64,000 bases of DNA from Xenorhabdus mauleonii (GTDB lineage Bacteria; Pseudomonadota; Gammaproteobacteria; Enterobacterales; Enterobacteriaceae), in NCBI RefSeq assembly GCF_900113945.1, contig NZ_FORG01000003.1:248001-312000 (forward strand), read 5' to 3'. Below are positions 1 through 12,468 of the stretch, one piece after another. The position numbers and the translations under genes were made by a program. The first letter of the stretch is position 1. Every line of letters starts with the position of its first letter. The notes beneath the pieces are model-generated. The model did not search any database and had not been told where the DNA came from. It was given only the letters and a program-made list of their open reading frames with translations.

Positions 1-1124
1 GGCAGTTCAACTTCTGGAATGGTCAGTTTCATCGTGCGTTCGATGTTACGCAGCAAACGGCGTTCACGGTTTTCAACGAACAACAGAGCACGACCCGCGC
101 GACCTGCACGGCCTGTACGACCAATACGGTGTACATAAGATTCTGCATCCATTGGGATGTCATAGTTGACAACCAGGCTAATGCGCTCAACATCCAGACC
201 ACGCGCAGCAACGTCTGTCGCGATCAGAATATCCAAACGGCCGTCTTTCAAACGCTCAAGTGTCTGCTCACGCAAAGCCTGGTTCATATCACCATTCAGC
301 GCCGCAGAGTTATAGCCGTTACGCTCCAGCGTTTCTGCCACTTCCAGCGTTGCATTTTTGGTACGTACGAAAATGATAGCAGCATCAAAATCTTCTGCTT
401 CAAGGAAACGTACCAGCGCTTCGTTTTTGCGCATACCGTAAACAGACCAGTAGCTCTGGCTAATGTCAGGACGGTTTGTAACGCTGCTCTGAATGCGAAC
501 TTCTTGTGGATCATTCATGAAACGACGCGTAATACGGCGAATCGCTTCTGGCATAGTTGCCGAGAACAGCGCAGTCTGGTGTTCAGCAGGGATTTGGCTC
601 ATGATGTTTTCAACATCTTCGATAAAGCCCATACGCAACATTTCGTCGGCTTCATCCAATACCAAACCTTTCAGGTTGGACAGATCCAAAGTTCCGCGTT
701 TCAGATGGTCAAGCAAACGGCCTGGTGTTCCTACCACAACTTGTGGCCCCTGGCGCAGGGCACGCAATTGAACGTCGTAACGCTGTCCACCATAAAGAGC
801 GACAACATTCACATTACGCATGTGTTTGGAAAAATCTGAACATGCTTCAGCAACCTGTACCGCCAGTTCACGGGTTGGTGCCAACACAAGGATCTGTGGA
901 GCTTTAAGTTCAGCATCAATGTTATGCAGCAAAGGCAAACTGAATGCCGCAGTTTTACCACTACCAGTCTGTGCCATGCCCAATACGTCACGGCCATTCA
1001 GCAGGTGAGGAATACACTGTTGTTGAATAGGAGAAGGCTTTTCGTAGCCCATGTCTCCCAGTGCAGAAAGAATAGGTGCCGATAATCCTAAATCAGCAAA
1101 AGAGATTTCAGTCTCAGTGGTCAT
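1..1124 (-). CDS. deaD: ATP-dependent DEAD-box RNA helicase DeaD/CsdA (partial, C-terminus outside window)
   Basis: Unwinds RNA during large-subunit ribosome assembly, mRNA decay and cold adaptation (family knowledge). The reading frame runs from an ATG at 1124 to the window edge, giving 374 codons that begin [19 protein letters not shown]. Visible motifs are the Q motif (SPIQQQCIP, about residues 31-39), Walker A AQTGSGKT at 51-58 and DEAD at 157-160 within LDEADEM. The RecA-like second domain is largely present. The basic C-terminal RNA-binding region lies outside the window. It is preceded by the tiny yrbN, which overlaps its start, and by nlpI, as in E. coli. The call is firm; only the 3' end is missing. 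Confidence 0.97.
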   Translation of the reverse strand, partial: MTTETEISFADLGLSAPILSALGDMGYEKPSPIQQQCIPHLLNGRDVLGMAQTGSGKTAAFSLPLLHNIDAELKAPQILVLAPTRELAVQVAEACSDFSKHMRNVNVVALYGGQRYDVQLRALRQGPQVVVGTPGRLLDHLKRGTLDLSNLKGLVLDEADEMLRMGFIEDVENIMSQIPAEHQTALFSATMPEAIRRITRRFMNDPQEVRIQSSVTNRPDISQSYWSVYGMRKNEALVRFLEAEDFDAAIIFVRTKNATLEVAETLERNGYNSAALNGDMNQALREQTLERLKDGRLDILIATDVAARGLDVERISLVVNYDIPMDAESYVHRIGRTGRAGRAGRALLFVENRERRLLRNIERTMKLTIPEVEL

Positions 1125-1194
1125 GTAATGGTGCCTCATTAATCGTGGCGGCCAGTCTACATAACACAGTGAAAAGAATTTCTGTCATTTTCAT
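1114..1194 (-). CDS. yrbN: small conserved protein YrbN, overlapping the deaD start
   Basis: A 26-codon frame starting MKMTE, containing LCRLAA and INEA, and ending in TGA at 1114-1116. Its last 11 bases overlap the first bases of deaD. From memory, E. coli YrbN is also a 26-residue protein between nlpI and deaD with the same start and the LCRLAA core. The overlap suggests translational coupling, so that reading yrbN may deliver ribosomes to the deaD start. The function of the peptide itself is unknown. The AT-rich leader upstream shows no strong Shine-Dalgarno. The call rests on position, length and the conserved core. Confidence 0.8.
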   Translation of the reverse strand: MKMTEILFTVLCRLAATINEAPLHDH

Positions 1195-1294
1195 TTAAAA
1201 TGTGAACTGGCTCAAATTATGTTATTAAACGAACAAACAAGCCCTCACCCTTGAAGGTGTGGACTTTAAAATCTGTCGTGAAAATGTTCGTCAG

Positions 1295-2179
1295 CTATTG
1301 TTGGTTCGATTCCGATAAGTCATCTTGTCTTTGGCCCAATAATGCCAATTCCAACAATGCATAGCGGTGCTCAACAAAGTTATGAACGTTGTTAGCTACC
1401 GTCAGCTTGAATAACGCAGATGCGCTATCCTCATCCCCCAGACTTAGGTAATGCTTACCTAAATAGAAGTCAGTTTCACTGAGATGCTCAGCGAGCGAAG
1501 TGTTATCTGTTGAACTCTGTTTCAAACGCTCCATCAATGTTTTCTCACTGATTTTGCCCAAATAGAATTCAACGATATTCCAGCCCCATAGCCCCCGGTT
1601 CGCTTTGTCAATACGATGTGACAAGTTAGTCATTGCAACCTTAGGATCAATTTTTTCTTCCACAAGGTACAACCACAACGAACGGAAGGGATCATTTGGA
1701 TCGTCTTGATAAAACGCCTGCAGATCATCCTGCGCCAATCGATAGCGGCCGCCGTAATACAGAGCAATGCCGCGATTCATTCGCGCGTAGTTGTAAGTTG
1801 GATCAAGCTCTAAAACAGAATCAAACGCTTCATAGGCAGAATCAAAATTGCCTGCCTGCGTAAAATAAATTCCCAGATAATTAAAAATCTCAGGAATATC
1901 AGGGCGAATAGACAAAGCCACCGAAAAATCATTCTGTGCCAGTGCCCTCAGCCCGAGACTATCATACAGCACACCTCGCTCATATAAAAGCTGTGCGTAC
2001 TCATCTTCCGTAAGTGAGCGACTCGCAAGTATTTGCTCCATACGAGCCAAGATAACCTCTTGTTGCAATGTTGGCTGTAACGGAATAGCAATAACTTCAT
2101 TTTTACGCCACCCAGTGCTGCCACATCCCACAAGGAGAAAAATAGCCGCAACATAACACCAGCGCAGAAAAGAATTCAT
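1295..2179 (-). CDS. nlpI: lipoprotein NlpI (TPR adaptor of the outer membrane)
   Basis: 294 residues with a lipoprotein signal, a hydrophobic stretch ending in the lipobox LLVGC with the modified Cys at about residue 19. TPR-type helices follow, for example [10 protein letters not shown]-like and [17 protein letters not shown] around residues 95-145. NlpI is known to present the hydrolase MepS to the protease Prc and to scaffold peptidoglycan enzymes at the outer membrane. Length equals E. coli NlpI (294). It sits between pnp and deaD as in E. coli. The next gene upstream, pnp, ends at 2371 with a terminator-like hairpin, so nlpI probably has its own promoter or depends on readthrough. Confidence 0.96.
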   Translation of the reverse strand: MNSFLRWCYVAAIFLLVGCGSTGWRKNEVIAIPLQPTLQQEVILARMEQILASRSLTEDEYAQLLYERGVLYDSLGLRALAQNDFSVALSIRPDIPEIFNYLGIYFTQAGNFDSAYEAFDSVLELDPTYNYARMNRGIALYYGGRYRLAQDDLQAFYQDDPNDPFRSLWLYLVEEKIDPKVAMTNLSHRIDKANRGLWGWNIVEFYLGKISEKTLMERLKQSSTDNTSLAEHLSETDFYLGKHYLSLGDEDSASALFKLTVANNVHNFVEHRYALLELALLGQRQDDLSESNQQ

Positions 2180-2331
2180 TTCCCACTCCCGAAGTCAGAC
2201 ATTAATCAGAATGCCCTGTTACTCCACCCACATTGTAAATTTCAGGCATCCTGCCCAAAATTGACTTTCCCTTTGTTTTCCGCCAGTAATCATTTCATGG
2301 GTTACAATTCGGAAAATATTTTGGGAACAAA

Positions 2332-2355
2332 CGGCGCCCTTTTTACAGGACGCCG
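2332..2355 (-). terminator. probable terminator of pnp
   Basis: Imperfect hairpin downstream of the pnp stop (CGGCG and GG/CC arms with one mismatch), followed on the minus strand by TTTGTT. The short U tract makes it a weak terminator that may allow readthrough into nlpI. Confidence 0.5.
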
Positions 2356-2370
2356 CTCTTTACGTCAAAT

Positions 2371-4509
2371 TTATTCTACTGATGATTCTGGTGCTTTTGG
2401 CTCTTCATCGGTAGTAGATACTGCTTCTTTCATGCTCAGGCGGATACGACCCTGACGATCGATTTCCAATACCTTAACAGGTACTTCCTGGCCCAGTTGC
2501 AGGTAGTCAGTCACTTTTTCTACACGCTTGTCTGCGATCTGAGAAATGTGTACCAGACCTTCTTTTCCACCGCCAATGGCAACAAATGCACCAAAGTCAA
2601 CAATACGGGTTACTTTACCGGAATAGATGCGGCCAACTTCAACTTCAGCCGTAATTTCTTCAATGCGGCTGATAGCATGACGTGCTTTGTCGCCATCAGT
2701 TGCGGCAATCTTCACCGTACCATCATCTTCAATTTCAATGGTAGTGCCGGTTTCTTCGGTCAGTGCACGGATCACTGAACCACCTTTACCGATCACATCT
2801 TTGATCTTGTCTGGATTGATCTTGATGGTGTGAATGCGTGGAGCAAATTCAGAGATGTCATTACGTGGGCTTTCGATAGCTTGTTCCATCACGCTCAGGA
2901 TGTGCAAACGAGCACCTTTAGCCTGATTCAGAGCAACCTGCATGATTTCACGGGTAATGCCTTCAATTTTGATGTCCATCTGCAATGCGCTGATACCATC
3001 ACGGCTACCTGCAACTTTAAAGTCCATGTCGCCCAGATGATCTTCATCACCCAGAATATCAGACAGAACAACAAAGTTATCGCCTTCTTTAACCAGACCC
3101 ATAGCGATACCCGCTACAGCGGCTTTAATTGGTACGCCAGCATCCATCAGTGCCAATGACGCGCCACAAACGGAAGCCATGGAAGAAGAACCGTTGGATT
3201 CAGTGATTTCAGATACGACACGCACGGTGTATGGGAATTCGTTAGCGTTTGGCATCACTGCCAGTACACCACGTTTCGCCAGACGGCCGTGACCAATTTC
3301 ACGACGTTTTGGTGAACCAACCATGCCTGTTTCACCAACAGAATATGGAGGGAAGTTATAGTGGAACAAGAAGCGATCTGTACGCTCGCCCATCAGTTCA
3401 TCGATAACTTGAGCGTCACGCTCTGTACCCAGCGTTGCAGCAACCAATGCCTGTGTTTCACCACGGGTGAACAAGGATGAACCGTGAGTACGTGGCAATA
3501 CGCCAGTACGGACATCCAGAGCACGTACCATGTCTTTTTCGCGACCGTCAATACGTGGCTCACCACGCAGAACACGACCACGAACAACATTTTTTTCCAG
3601 CGCAGACAGAACATCAAGAACTTCTGATTCTTCTAACTCAACGCCTTTTTCCGCCGATTCTGCCACGATAATTGCAGAAACTTCTTCTTTGATGATATCA
3701 ACTTGAGCATAGCGCTCTTGTTTTTCAGTAATGCGGTAAGCATCGCCCAGACGGCTTTCAGCCAATTCTGCAACACGATCATGCAGTGATTGGTTAACAG
3801 GCTCTGGAGACCAATCCCATTTATCTTTCCCTGCTTCAGCAGCCAAAGAATTAATGTTATTAATCACAATCTGCTGTTGCTCATGACCAAATACAACCGC
3901 ACCCAGCATTTGCTCTTCAGTCAACAGTTCTGCTTCGGATTCAACCATCAGAACTGCACCTTCAGTACCTGCAACCACCAAGTCCAAACGGCTGTGCTTA
4001 AGCTCATCACTTGTTGGGTTCAGCACATACTGGTCGTTGATATAACCAACGCGGGCAGCACCGATTGGGCCATTGAATGGAATGCCAGACAATGCCAGTG
4101 CAGCAGATGCACCAATCATAGCAACGATATCAGGGTTAACCTGTGGGTTAACAGAAACCACGGTCGCGATGATCTGAACTTCGTTCAGGAAACCTTCTGG
4201 GAACAGGGGACGCAGAGGACGGTCAATCAGACGGGCAACTAATGTTTCGCCTTCACCAGGGCGGCCTTCACGACGGAAGAAGCTTCCAGGGATACGACCC
4301 GCAGCGTAAGTACGCTCTTGATAATTTACGGTCAGTGGAAAGAAATCCTGACCTGGTTTCATTTTTTTCTGGCCGACAACGGTAACAAATACCGCCGTGT
4401 CATCCATATTTACCATAACGGCTGCTGTCGCTTGACGAGCCATCATGCCGGTTTCGATGGTCACAGTGTGTTGACCATACTGGAATTTACGAACAATCGG
4501 ATTCAGCAA
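2371..4509 (-). CDS. pnp: polynucleotide phosphorylase
   Basis: 3'-to-5' phosphorolytic exoribonuclease of the RNA degradosome, trimeric, cytoplasmic. 712 residues against 711 in E. coli. Domain order is first RNase PH domain (about 10-145), linker helices, second RNase PH domain (about 310-460, catalytic part around [25 protein letters not shown]-type sequence), KH domain (about 555-610, [11 protein letters not shown]) and S1 domain (about 620-690, [18 protein letters not shown]). The start is TTG at 4509, the same rare start as in E. coli, with AAAGG a few bases upstream. It follows rpsO after a terminator and a long hairpin leader, matching the autoregulated rpsO-pnp operon. Confidence 0.98.
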   Translation of the reverse strand: MLNPIVRKFQYGQHTVTIETGMMARQATAAVMVNMDDTAVFVTVVGQKKMKPGQDFFPLTVNYQERTYAAGRIPGSFFRREGRPGEGETLVARLIDRPLRPLFPEGFLNEVQIIATVVSVNPQVNPDIVAMIGASAALALSGIPFNGPIGAARVGYINDQYVLNPTSDELKHSRLDLVVAGTEGAVLMVESEAELLTEEQMLGAVVFGHEQQQIVINNINSLAAEAGKDKWDWSPEPVNQSLHDRVAELAESRLGDAYRITEKQERYAQVDIIKEEVSAIIVAESAEKGVELEESEVLDVLSALEKNVVRGRVLRGEPRIDGREKDMVRALDVRTGVLPRTHGSSLFTRGETQALVAATLGTERDAQVIDELMGERTDRFLFHYNFPPYSVGETGMVGSPKRREIGHGRLAKRGVLAVMPNANEFPYTVRVVSEITESNGSSSMASVCGASLALMDAGVPIKAAVAGIAMGLVKEGDNFVVLSDILGDEDHLGDMDFKVAGSRDGISALQMDIKIEGITREIMQVALNQAKGARLHILSVMEQAIESPRNDISEFAPRIHTIKINPDKIKDVIGKGGSVIRALTEETGTTIEIEDDGTVKIAATDGDKARHAISRIEEITAEVEVGRIYSGKVTRIVDFGAFVAIGGGKEGLVHISQIADKRVEKVTDYLQLGQEVPVKVLEIDRQGRIRLSMKEAVSTTDEEPKAPESSVE

Positions 4510-4573
4510 AATTATTTACCTTTGTTAGTGTTGCCGATTCTCAATCTCAGCAACAATGGATTATATCTTCTTG

Positions 4574-4643
4574 CTACACCCTCACGACTAATGACAGTGC
4601 TCAAGCCATTAAGGACTCTCATTAGCCGCGCGAGTCACTGTAG
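4574..4643 (-). promoter_or_regulatory. pnp leader hairpin (predicted RNase III target)
   Basis: A 70-base region in the rpsO-pnp gap folds into one long imperfect hairpin. The arms pair CTACA with TGTAG at the base and GGCTAATGA-type sequence with TCATTAGTC near the tip. In E. coli, RNase III cleaves the equivalent long pnp leader hairpin and PNPase then degrades its own mRNA. Position and length match that autoregulatory element. The pairing is read directly; the function is inferred from E. coli. Confidence 0.65.
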
Positions 4644-4670
4644 CGGAAGAGGTTCAATTTTCTAGAAGAA

Positions 4671-4692
4671 AAGGGGCCCAATTTGGCCCCTT
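4671..4692 (-). terminator. rpsO terminator / attenuator
   Basis: Stem GGGGCC/GGCCCC (4673-4690), flanked on the transcribed side by TTTTCTT, 20 bases after the rpsO stop. In E. coli the same site terminates part of the rpsO transcription while the rest continues into pnp. Confidence 0.85.
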
Positions 4693-4710
4693 TCCTCTGA
4701 AACTTGTCGA

Positions 4711-4980
4711 TTAGCGACGCAGACCCAGACGCTCAATCAGCGCAGTGTAGCGAGCCAAATCTTTGCGCTTCAGGTAGTTCAGCAGCTTACGGCGGCGTGC
4801 AACTTTTTTCAGCAGACCACGACGGCTGTGATGATCTTTTTTGTGCTCAGAAAAGTGACCTTGCAATTTGTTGATGTCAGCGGTCAGAAGGGCAACCTGA
4901 ACTTCGCTGGAACCACTGTCGTTCGCGCAACGGCCGAAATCAACAACAATCTGCGCTTTTGCAGTAGTACTTAGAGACAT
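4711..4980 (-). CDS. rpsO: 30S ribosomal protein S15
   Basis: 89 residues, the same length as E. coli S15. It binds the 16S rRNA central-domain three-way junction early in assembly. The family sequence is obvious ([16 protein letters not shown] and LLNYLKRKD). It is last in the rimP-nusA-infB-rbfA-truB group and lies upstream of pnp. The 207-base gap to truB is AT-rich and contains a long ATTAATTAAT repeat, so it probably carries an rpsO promoter. E. coli S15 represses its own translation through a pseudoknot around its start; I did not resolve that fold here. Confidence 0.98.
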   Translation of the reverse strand: MSLSTTAKAQIVVDFGRCANDSGSSEVQVALLTADINKLQGHFSEHKKDHHSRRGLLKKVARRRKLLNYLKRKDLARYTALIERLGLRR

Positions 4981-5187
4981 AGTATAACTCCAAATATGTA
5001 GTTTTTTAAAATGACGAGCGCCGATCTCTAATTCAGCTACTCAGTAGACAGACGCGGTATTCTACGCTGCAAATAGATGAAGCGCAAGACAGCACAATCG
5101 CCGCCATTCCCGACTTCGATACAATTTACCTGCTTAAAATTTCTCATCTGCTATATCATTAATTAATATCAAATTAATTAATGAACA

Positions 5188-6135
5188 TTACTCAATTTCA
5201 GCTTCAACAACCAAACGGCGTGGCGCAATCATCCCATCTTGGTCAATGACAGCGATACCGATGAATTTATTTTCATCCCCTTCGGCAACGCGTACCCATT
5301 CACCTGTAGGCAAATCATGCCCGCTTCTGACTGGTTGTCCCTGCTTAAAATATGATGCAACTATGGATGGCAGATGGATCAGCGGAAAATGTGCAACGGC
5401 AGTATCCATTGGCAGCAGCAATGGATCAAGCAATTCCCCTGCTTCAATTTCTTGATCTTCAGCCTGTTGTTTTAGCTCAAGCAACTGCTCCAGTGTCACC
5501 ATCCGCTGGTTGGGATAGTTAGCCACTTGCAGGCGGCGCAGATAAATAACATGAGCACCACAGCCCAAAAGTTCACCCAAGTCATCAATGATGGTACGGA
5601 TGTATGTTCCCTTTGAGCAGTGAATTTCCAATTCCAGCTCATTCCCTTCCCAGCGAATGAACTGCAATTCATAAACAGTAATTGGGCGAGCTTCCCGCTC
5701 AATTTCAATGCCTTGGCGGGCATATTCATACAGCGGCTTCCCTTGATGTTTCAGAGCTGAATACATTGAAGGAACCTGCATGGTATCACCACGGAATGTA
5801 TCCAGAGCGGCATCAAGCTGCGCTTGGGTAATTTGTACTTCACGTTCACTAATGACAGAGCCATGTGAATCCGAAGTATCTGTACGCTGCCCCAAGCGTG
5901 CAATCACCCGGTAGCGTTTGTCAGAATCCAGCAAAAATTGGGAAAATTTGGTTGCTTCACCAAGGCAAATCGGGAGCATGCCTGTCGCCAGTGGATCTAG
6001 CGCGCCTGTATGACCTGCCTTGCTGGCATTAAAAATCCGCCTGACTTTCTGTAACGCATCATTGGAGGAAATTTCCTGTGGCTTATCCAGCAACAGTACA
6101 CCGTTTATTGCACGGCCTCTACGACGGCGTCCCAT
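5188..6135 (-). CDS. truB: tRNA pseudouridine(55) synthase TruB
   Basis: Makes pseudouridine 55 in the T-loop of tRNAs. 315 residues from the ATG at 6135. The catalytic motif [12 protein letters not shown] carries the active Asp at about residue 48. The later motifs [11 protein letters not shown] and [12 protein letters not shown] match the TruB fold, and a C-terminal PUA-like domain covers about residues 250-312. The ATG overlaps the rbfA TGA by one base (TGATG), with GAGG upstream, so translation is coupled. A GTG just before it would add one residue. It belongs to the rimP-to-truB translation operon. Confidence 0.97.
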   Translation of the reverse strand: MGRRRRGRAINGVLLLDKPQEISSNDALQKVRRIFNASKAGHTGALDPLATGMLPICLGEATKFSQFLLDSDKRYRVIARLGQRTDTSDSHGSVISEREVQITQAQLDAALDTFRGDTMQVPSMYSALKHQGKPLYEYARQGIEIEREARPITVYELQFIRWEGNELELEIHCSKGTYIRTIIDDLGELLGCGAHVIYLRRLQVANYPNQRMVTLEQLLELKQQAEDQEIEAGELLDPLLLPMDTAVAHFPLIHLPSIVASYFKQGQPVRSGHDLPTGEWVRVAEGDENKFIGIAVIDQDGMIAPRRLVVEAEIE

Positions 6136-6545
6136 CACTTTTCCTCATTGCGATCCGTAGAAACCCGACGTTGTTCATCATTTTTTACAACGTTGCTAAC
6201 TAGGTTCGACATGCGCATCCCTTCCACCAGGGAACTGTCATAAGAAAACGTCAGCTCAGGAACAATTCGCAGGCGCATCGCTTTCCCCAACAGGGAACGA
6301 ATGAAACCTGATGCTTCGTTCAATGCCTTGATGCCTTCGTTAACCTGAGATGCATCGTGACCGTCTACCAGTACATTCAAAAAGGTTACGAATACCTTAG
6401 CGTAGGCCAGGTCACGGGAAACCTCAACACCAGAGACAGTCGCCATACCGATACGCGGATCTTTGACTTCACGCTGTAAGATGATGGCAATCTCTTTTTG
6501 CATTTCCTGTGCAACGCGCTGAGTACGACTATATTCTCTTGCCAT
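6135..6545 (-). CDS. rbfA: 30S ribosome-binding factor RbfA
   Basis: Late 30S maturation factor that acts at the 16S 5' end. 136 residues from the ATG at 6545, which reads [19 protein letters not shown] and matches the E. coli N-terminus. An AGGAG lies about nine bases upstream. The open frame extends 14 codons further up but crosses the intergenic hairpin, so the longer start is unlikely. The KH-like core ([30 protein letters not shown]) is intact. It sits between infB and truB, overlapping truB. Confidence 0.96.
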   Translation of the reverse strand: MAREYSRTQRVAQEMQKEIAIILQREVKDPRIGMATVSGVEVSRDLAYAKVFVTFLNVLVDGHDASQVNEGIKALNEASGFIRSLLGKAMRLRIVPELTFSYDSSLVEGMRMSNLVSNVVKNDEQRRVSTDRNEEK

Positions 6546-6564
6546 TGTTGTATCTCCTGACATT

Positions 6565-6587
6565 TTGGGGGGCATTAAGCCCCCCAA
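6565..6587 (-). promoter_or_regulatory. GC-rich hairpin just upstream of rbfA
   Basis: Perfect 9-bp stem TTGGGGGGC/GCCCCCCAA around ATTAA in the infB-rbfA gap. On the minus strand it is followed by AATGTCAGGAG, not by a U run, so it is unlikely to be a full terminator. It lies six or so bases ahead of the rbfA ribosome-binding site and could stabilise, process or modulate the mRNA. Confidence 0.5.
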
Positions 6588-6620
6588 GAATGGAATAAAT
6601 CTATTGGATAGATGGTGGTA

Positions 6621-9392
6621 TTAATCGATGGAGCGTTTAACTTCAATCACTTCAAAGACTTCAATCATGTCGCCAACGCGAACATCATTGTAGTTCTTCA
6701 CACCGATACCACATTCCATACCATTGCGGACTTCGTTAACGTCATCCTTAAAGCGGCGCAGGGATTCCAGTTCACCTTCGTAAATCACCACGTTATCACG
6801 CAATACACGGATAGGGTTATTACGTTTGATGTTACCTTCAGTCACCATACAACCTGCGATTGCACCAAATTTCGGTGACTTAAATACGTCACGTACTTCA
6901 GCAAGTCCCATGATCTGCTGTTTGAATTCTGGTGCCAGCATACCGCTCATCGCCTGTTTGATTTCGTCAATCAAGCTATAGATAACGGAGTAGTAACGCA
7001 GATCCAGACTTTCGTTCTCGATGACACGGCGTGCAGAAGCGTCAGCACGAACGTTGAAGCCCAGAATGATTGCATTGGATGCTGCAGCCAGAGTTGCATC
7101 AGTTTCAGTGATACCACCCACGCCAGAACCGATAATTTTAACTTTCACTTCATCGGTAGACAGTTTCATCAGTGAATCAGAAATTGCTTCACATGTACCC
7201 TGAACGTCAGTTTTCAGGACGATGTTCAGTTCAGATGCTTTACCTTCTTCCATGTTAGCAAACATGTTTTCCAGTTTAGATTTCTGCTGGCGAGCCAGTT
7301 TCACTTCACGGAATTTACCTTGACGGTACAGGGCCACTTCACGCGCTTTTTTCTCGTCACGAACAACAGTCGCTTCATCACCTGCAGACGGAACATTGGA
7401 CAGACCCAAAATTTCCACTGGGATAGATGGGCCAGCCGAAGTCACTTCGCGGCCAAGTTCATTACGCATCGCGCGGATACGGCCATATTCGAAGCCACAC
7501 AGAACGATGTCGCCTTTGTTCAGAGTACCTGACTGAACCAGAATGGTTGCAACTGGGCCACGGCCTTTATCCAAGAAGGATTCGATAACCACACCGTTCG
7601 CCATGCCGGTACGCACTGCTTGCAGCTCAAGAACTTCAGCCTGAAGCAGAATCGCTTCCAGCAGTTCATCAATACCGATACCTGCTTTAGCAGAAACGTT
7701 GATGAACTGAGTCTCGCCGCCCCATTCTTCAGAAATGACGCCGTACTGAGACAGTTCGTTCTTAACGCGATCAGGATCAGCTTCTGGCTTATCAATTTTG
7801 TTCACTGCAACAACAACAGGAACATTTGCAGCCTTCGCATGCTGGATAGCTTCTATCGTCTGAGGCATGACGCCGTCATCCGCAGCGACAACCAGAACCA
7901 CGATATCCGTTGCCTGTGCACCACGAGCACGCATTGAAGTAAACGCAGCATGGCCCGGAGTATCCAGGAAGGTGATCATGCCTTTTTCAGTTTTCACATG
8001 ATATGCACCAATGTGCTGGGTAATCCCGCCAGCTTCTCCAGAAGCCACTTTGGTGGAACGGATGTAGTCCAGCAGAGAGGTTTTACCGTGGTCAACGTGA
8101 CCCATGATGGTCACTACCGGTGCACGGGATTCTGCTTGAGTTTCACCTGTATCACGATCGCTCATCAGCGCTTCTTCCAGCTCGTTTTCACGACGCAGGA
8201 TAACTTTGTGCCCCATTTCTTCGGCAACAACTTGCGCAGTTTCTTGATCGATAACTTGGTTGATCGTTACCATTGCGCCCATTTTCATCATGGTCTTGAT
8301 GACTTGGGAGCCTTTAACAGCCATTTTGTTAGCCAGTTCTGCAACTGTAATTGTTTCACCAATCACAACATCACGGTTAACCGCCACGACAGGTTTGGTA
8401 AAGCTTTGCTGCAATGTGCTGGTTTTACGCTGCTTACCTTTAGTACGGCCTACAGCGCGTGCTTCTTCGCGGTCAGCTTTAGATTCAGAATGTTTGTTAT
8501 TCTTCTTCTGGCGGGTAGCTTTGCCTCCGCGGGAGCGGGAACGGCGATCGCCTTCAACCTTGGCGTCATTTTCGTCTTCCGCATCACGAGCGTAACGGGA
8601 AGTAGTTACATGGTAATCACTGTTGTCACTAGAATCAGAATCATTAGACCATTTTTCTTGGTTCTCTTCTGCCATCCGGCGAGCCTCTTCTGCAACACGT
8701 TTCGCTTCAGCTTCAACCTTACGGCGCATTTCTTCTTCAGCTTTGCGTTTTAAATCTGCTGCTTCAGCTTCACGGCGCGCTTTTTCATTTAGCGCGGCAG
8801 AATCATTCTGAACTGGTTTTGATTTGTTTTCGGTATGTTGCTTAGTCACTTTTTCTTTTTCCGCCGCCTTACGGTGAGACAATTCAGCCTCTACGCGCTT
8901 GGCTTTTTCTTCTGCTTCACGTTGAGCGCTCACTTCAGCTTCACGCTTCGCTTTTTCTTCAGCTTCGCGTTTAGCTTGCTCTTCCGCGAGTTTTTTCGCT
9001 TCAGCTTCAAGCCGCGCCTTCTCTTCTGCCTCGCGCCGAGCTTGCTCTTCCGCTTCACGCTTCGCCTGTTCTTCCGCTTTAGATTCTTCAATCACATCGC
9101 GGTTTACATATGTGCGCTTTTTGCGGACTTCAATCGCTACCGATTTACTTTTGCCACCGGTGCCAGGGACGTTCAATGTACTACGCGTTTTACGCTGTAG
9201 TGTTAATTTACCTGGCTGGCCGCCAGAACCACCTTGTTCGCGGTTCAAGTGAGCCAGCAAAGATTCTTTTTCTTTCTGGGAAACAGAGTCAGTTGCGGTT
9301 TTCTGAATGCCAGCATCAGAAAATTGCTGGATTAGACGCTCTACCGATGTCTGGATCTCTTCTGCCAGTAATTTTACGGTTACCTCTGTCAT
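6621..9392 (-). CDS. infB: translation initiation factor IF-2
   Basis: GTPase that places fMet-tRNA on the 30S subunit and promotes subunit joining. 923 residues against 890 in E. coli; the extra length is in the N-terminal charged region. The order is IF2N domain (1-50), a long Glu/Ala/Lys/Arg coiled coil (about 100-260), a second IF2N domain (about 345-400), the G domain with GHVDHGKTS (about 430), DTPGHAAF and NKID, then domains II-IV including the initiator-tRNA-binding C-terminus (to 923). AGGAAGGA precedes the ATG. Internal in-frame starts that make the shorter IF2 forms of E. coli are possible but not assigned. It lies 25 bases after nusA. Confidence 0.98.
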   Translation of the reverse strand: MTEVTVKLLAEEIQTSVERLIQQFSDAGIQKTATDSVSQKEKESLLAHLNREQGGSGGQPGKLTLQRKTRSTLNVPGTGGKSKSVAIEVRKKRTYVNRDVIEESKAEEQAKREAEEQARREAEEKARLEAEAKKLAEEQAKREAEEKAKREAEVSAQREAEEKAKRVEAELSHRKAAEKEKVTKQHTENKSKPVQNDSAALNEKARREAEAADLKRKAEEEMRRKVEAEAKRVAEEARRMAEENQEKWSNDSDSSDNSDYHVTTSRYARDAEDENDAKVEGDRRSRSRGGKATRQKKNNKHSESKADREEARAVGRTKGKQRKTSTLQQSFTKPVVAVNRDVVIGETITVAELANKMAVKGSQVIKTMMKMGAMVTINQVIDQETAQVVAEEMGHKVILRRENELEEALMSDRDTGETQAESRAPVVTIMGHVDHGKTSLLDYIRSTKVASGEAGGITQHIGAYHVKTEKGMITFLDTPGHAAFTSMRARGAQATDIVVLVVAADDGVMPQTIEAIQHAKAANVPVVVAVNKIDKPEADPDRVKNELSQYGVISEEWGGETQFINVSAKAGIGIDELLEAILLQAEVLELQAVRTGMANGVVIESFLDKGRGPVATILVQSGTLNKGDIVLCGFEYGRIRAMRNELGREVTSAGPSIPVEILGLSNVPSAGDEATVVRDEKKAREVALYRQGKFREVKLARQQKSKLENMFANMEEGKASELNIVLKTDVQGTCEAISDSLMKLSTDEVKVKIIGSGVGGITETDATLAAASNAIILGFNVRADASARRVIENESLDLRYYSVIYSLIDEIKQAMSGMLAPEFKQQIMGLAEVRDVFKSPKFGAIAGCMVTEGNIKRNNPIRVLRDNVVIYEGELESLRRFKDDVNEVRNGMECGIGVKNYNDVRVGDMIEVFEVIEVKRSID

Positions 9393-9417
9393 TCTGTTCC
9401 TTCCTGCTACAGTTTAT

Positions 9418-10947
<1,530 letters not shown>

Positions 10948-11406
10948 TTAAAAGTGGGGTACCAGGTTCGCTTTCTGGATGTTGCTCAGTGCGAACACTT
11001 CGTCTTTTCCATCCACCGTAACCGTAATCATTTCACCATCAACAGCCTTGATGATACCTTGCCATTTGCGGCGGTTCTGCATTGCCATGCGTAAAACCAA
11101 ACTGACTTCTTCCCCTACGAAACGCTGATAATGTTCAGCCTTAAATAGTGGACGCTCAAGCCCCGGCGAAGATATTTCCAGGTTATAAAGCACCGAAATC
11201 GGATCTTCAACATCAAGCACTGCACTGACCTGGTGGCTAACATCAGCACAATTATCAACAGTGATACCTTCTTCACTATCGATATAGACCCGCAAAGTTG
11301 ATACTCGTGCGCGAATAAACTCCAGGCCCACTAATTCAAAGCCCAAAGCTTCAACTGGTGCTGAAATCATCTCTGTTAATTTTTGCTCTAATGTGGACAA
11401 GCCCAC
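10948..11406 (-). CDS. rimP: ribosome maturation factor RimP
   Basis: 30S assembly factor. The frame can start at TTG 11412, GTG 11406 or TTG 11400. I chose GTG 11406 because it gives [10 protein letters not shown], the E. coli N-terminus, and a protein of about 152 residues. The GGGGG run just upstream would serve either GTG 11406 or TTG 11400. The N-terminal alpha/beta domain ([14 protein letters not shown]) and C-terminal SH3-like domain (to [10 protein letters not shown]) are intact. First protein gene of the metY-rimP-nusA-infB operon. Confidence 0.94.
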   Translation of the reverse strand: MGLSTLEQKLTEMISAPVEALGFELVGLEFIRARVSTLRVYIDSEEGITVDNCADVSHQVSAVLDVEDPISVLYNLEISSPGLERPLFKAEHYQRFVGEEVSLVLRMAMQNRRKWQGIIKAVDGEMITVTVDGKDEVFALSNIQKANLVPHF

Positions 11407-11416
11407 CCCCAAGACA

Positions 11417-11440
11417 TAAAAAAAGGGCTATATTAGCCCA
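11417..11440 (-). terminator. terminator/attenuator between tRNA-fMet and rimP
   Basis: Stem GGGCTA/TAGCCC at 11425-11439, followed on the minus strand by seven T. It lies right before the rimP start, so it can attenuate readthrough from the tRNA gene into the rimP-nusA-infB operon. Confidence 0.75.
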
Positions 11441-11460
11441 GTAGTTCTGCTGTCAAATAA

Positions 11461-11486
11461 CAAAAAACCCCGACACTCGGGGCTTT
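11461..11486 (-). terminator. terminator downstream of tRNA-fMet
   Basis: Perfect stem CCCCGA/TCGGGG (11468-11482) with a loop of CAC and a T-rich tail on the minus strand. It is the first of two tandem terminators between the tRNA genes and rimP. Confidence 0.8.
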
Positions 11487-11623
11487 ATGCAACTGGACCC
11501 TATTTACTGCCAGTGGTCTCAACCAGCTTCTTTCTATACCTTTCAAAGCAACTTTGCAAATTAGGATCGATGTCTTAAGGTTGCTGAATGACTACTCTGG
11601 AAAAGGTACTTGTTGTTAAGAAG

Positions 11624-11700
<77 letters not shown>

Positions 11701-11758
11701 TTCGAAAACGTGGCAAATCTTACGCTGATAATACTAAAAACGCAAGTTTCTAGATTTA

Positions 11759-11848
11759 TGGTGCCGAGGACGGGACTTGAACCCGTACGCCCGTTGTTTA
11801 GGCACTACCACCTCAAGGTAGCGTGTATACCAATTTCACCACCTCGGC
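11759..11848 (-). tRNA. leuU: tRNA-Leu (GAG)
   Basis: 90 bases with an encoded CCA. A 7-bp acceptor stem (GCCGAGG/CCTCGGC), anticodon loop CTTGAGG with anticodon GAG, a long class II variable arm and a T arm GTTCAAGTC. Located between secG and the initiator tRNA as E. coli leuU. Probably co-transcribed with secG. Confidence 0.97.
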
Positions 11849-11952
11849 ACTGATTTTACAGGACTGTTACTTTAAGGGTTAACTACAACTAAAATGCTTA
11901 ATCATAACTAACTATCTAAACCAACAACCCTATTTAAATTTTTTACTGAATA

Positions 11953-12291
11953 TTACTGTGGGATATCACTATTTGGCTTTTCATGCGCTGTCGGAACTTC
12001 TGATTGTGTTTCAACTTTCGCTGGTTCAGACAGATTATCCCATTTACTGCTCGTTCCCGTCTTATTGCTGGTCATGTTACCAAGAATCAAACTGATAACG
12101 ATGAATAGCGTTGCGAGAATGGCTGTCATACGGGTCATAAAGTTACCAGAGCCCGATGAACCAAACAGTGTGTTAGATCCACCCGCACCGAAAGAAGCAC
12201 CCATATCAGCACCTTTACCCTGCTGTAGCAGAACCAGAGCAATTAGCCCGATACCAACTAGCAAGAATATACCTAAAAGAGCTTCATACAT
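11953..12291 (-). CDS. secG: protein translocase subunit SecG
   Basis: Small membrane partner of SecYE that aids preprotein translocation. 112 residues from the ATG at 12291, reading MYEALLGIFLLVGIG. Two hydrophobic segments (about 2-24 and 52-73) flank the conserved LQQGKGADMGASFG loop. The C-terminal tail is polar and ends in NSDIPQ, similar to E. coli. An upstream in-frame codon would add 11 residues without family support. The tRNA-Leu gene follows about 100 bases downstream. Confidence 0.95.
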   Translation of the reverse strand: MYEALLGIFLLVGIGLIALVLLQQGKGADMGASFGAGGSNTLFGSSGSGNFMTRMTAILATLFIVISLILGNMTSNKTGTSSKWDNLSEPAKVETQSEVPTAHEKPNSDIPQ

Positions 12292-12468
12292 ATGTTGTAC
12301 CCATTTCCTCGTGGGGATTTCCACAAATTCGTAGCGACGTTAACTTGCATCACCCGCCCAAAATTAGAAAAATTAACTGATTGAGCGGGTGTGAATACTA
12401 ACCAAAGCATTTCAGACAAGCAAGGTTAATTTTAAATACTGCTGCTGATCGCGGAAAAAATCAACAAA

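Noticed and set aside
7950-8753. 267-residue plus-strand frame opposite infB
   Set aside because: Antisense shadow of a highly conserved gene; Phe/Cys-rich composition mirrors the Glu/Lys codons of IF-2.
8680-9100. Repeat-rich segment as a CRISPR or tandem array
   Set aside because: The repetition comes from the Glu-Ala-Lys-Arg coiled coil of IF-2; units are short, variable and in frame.
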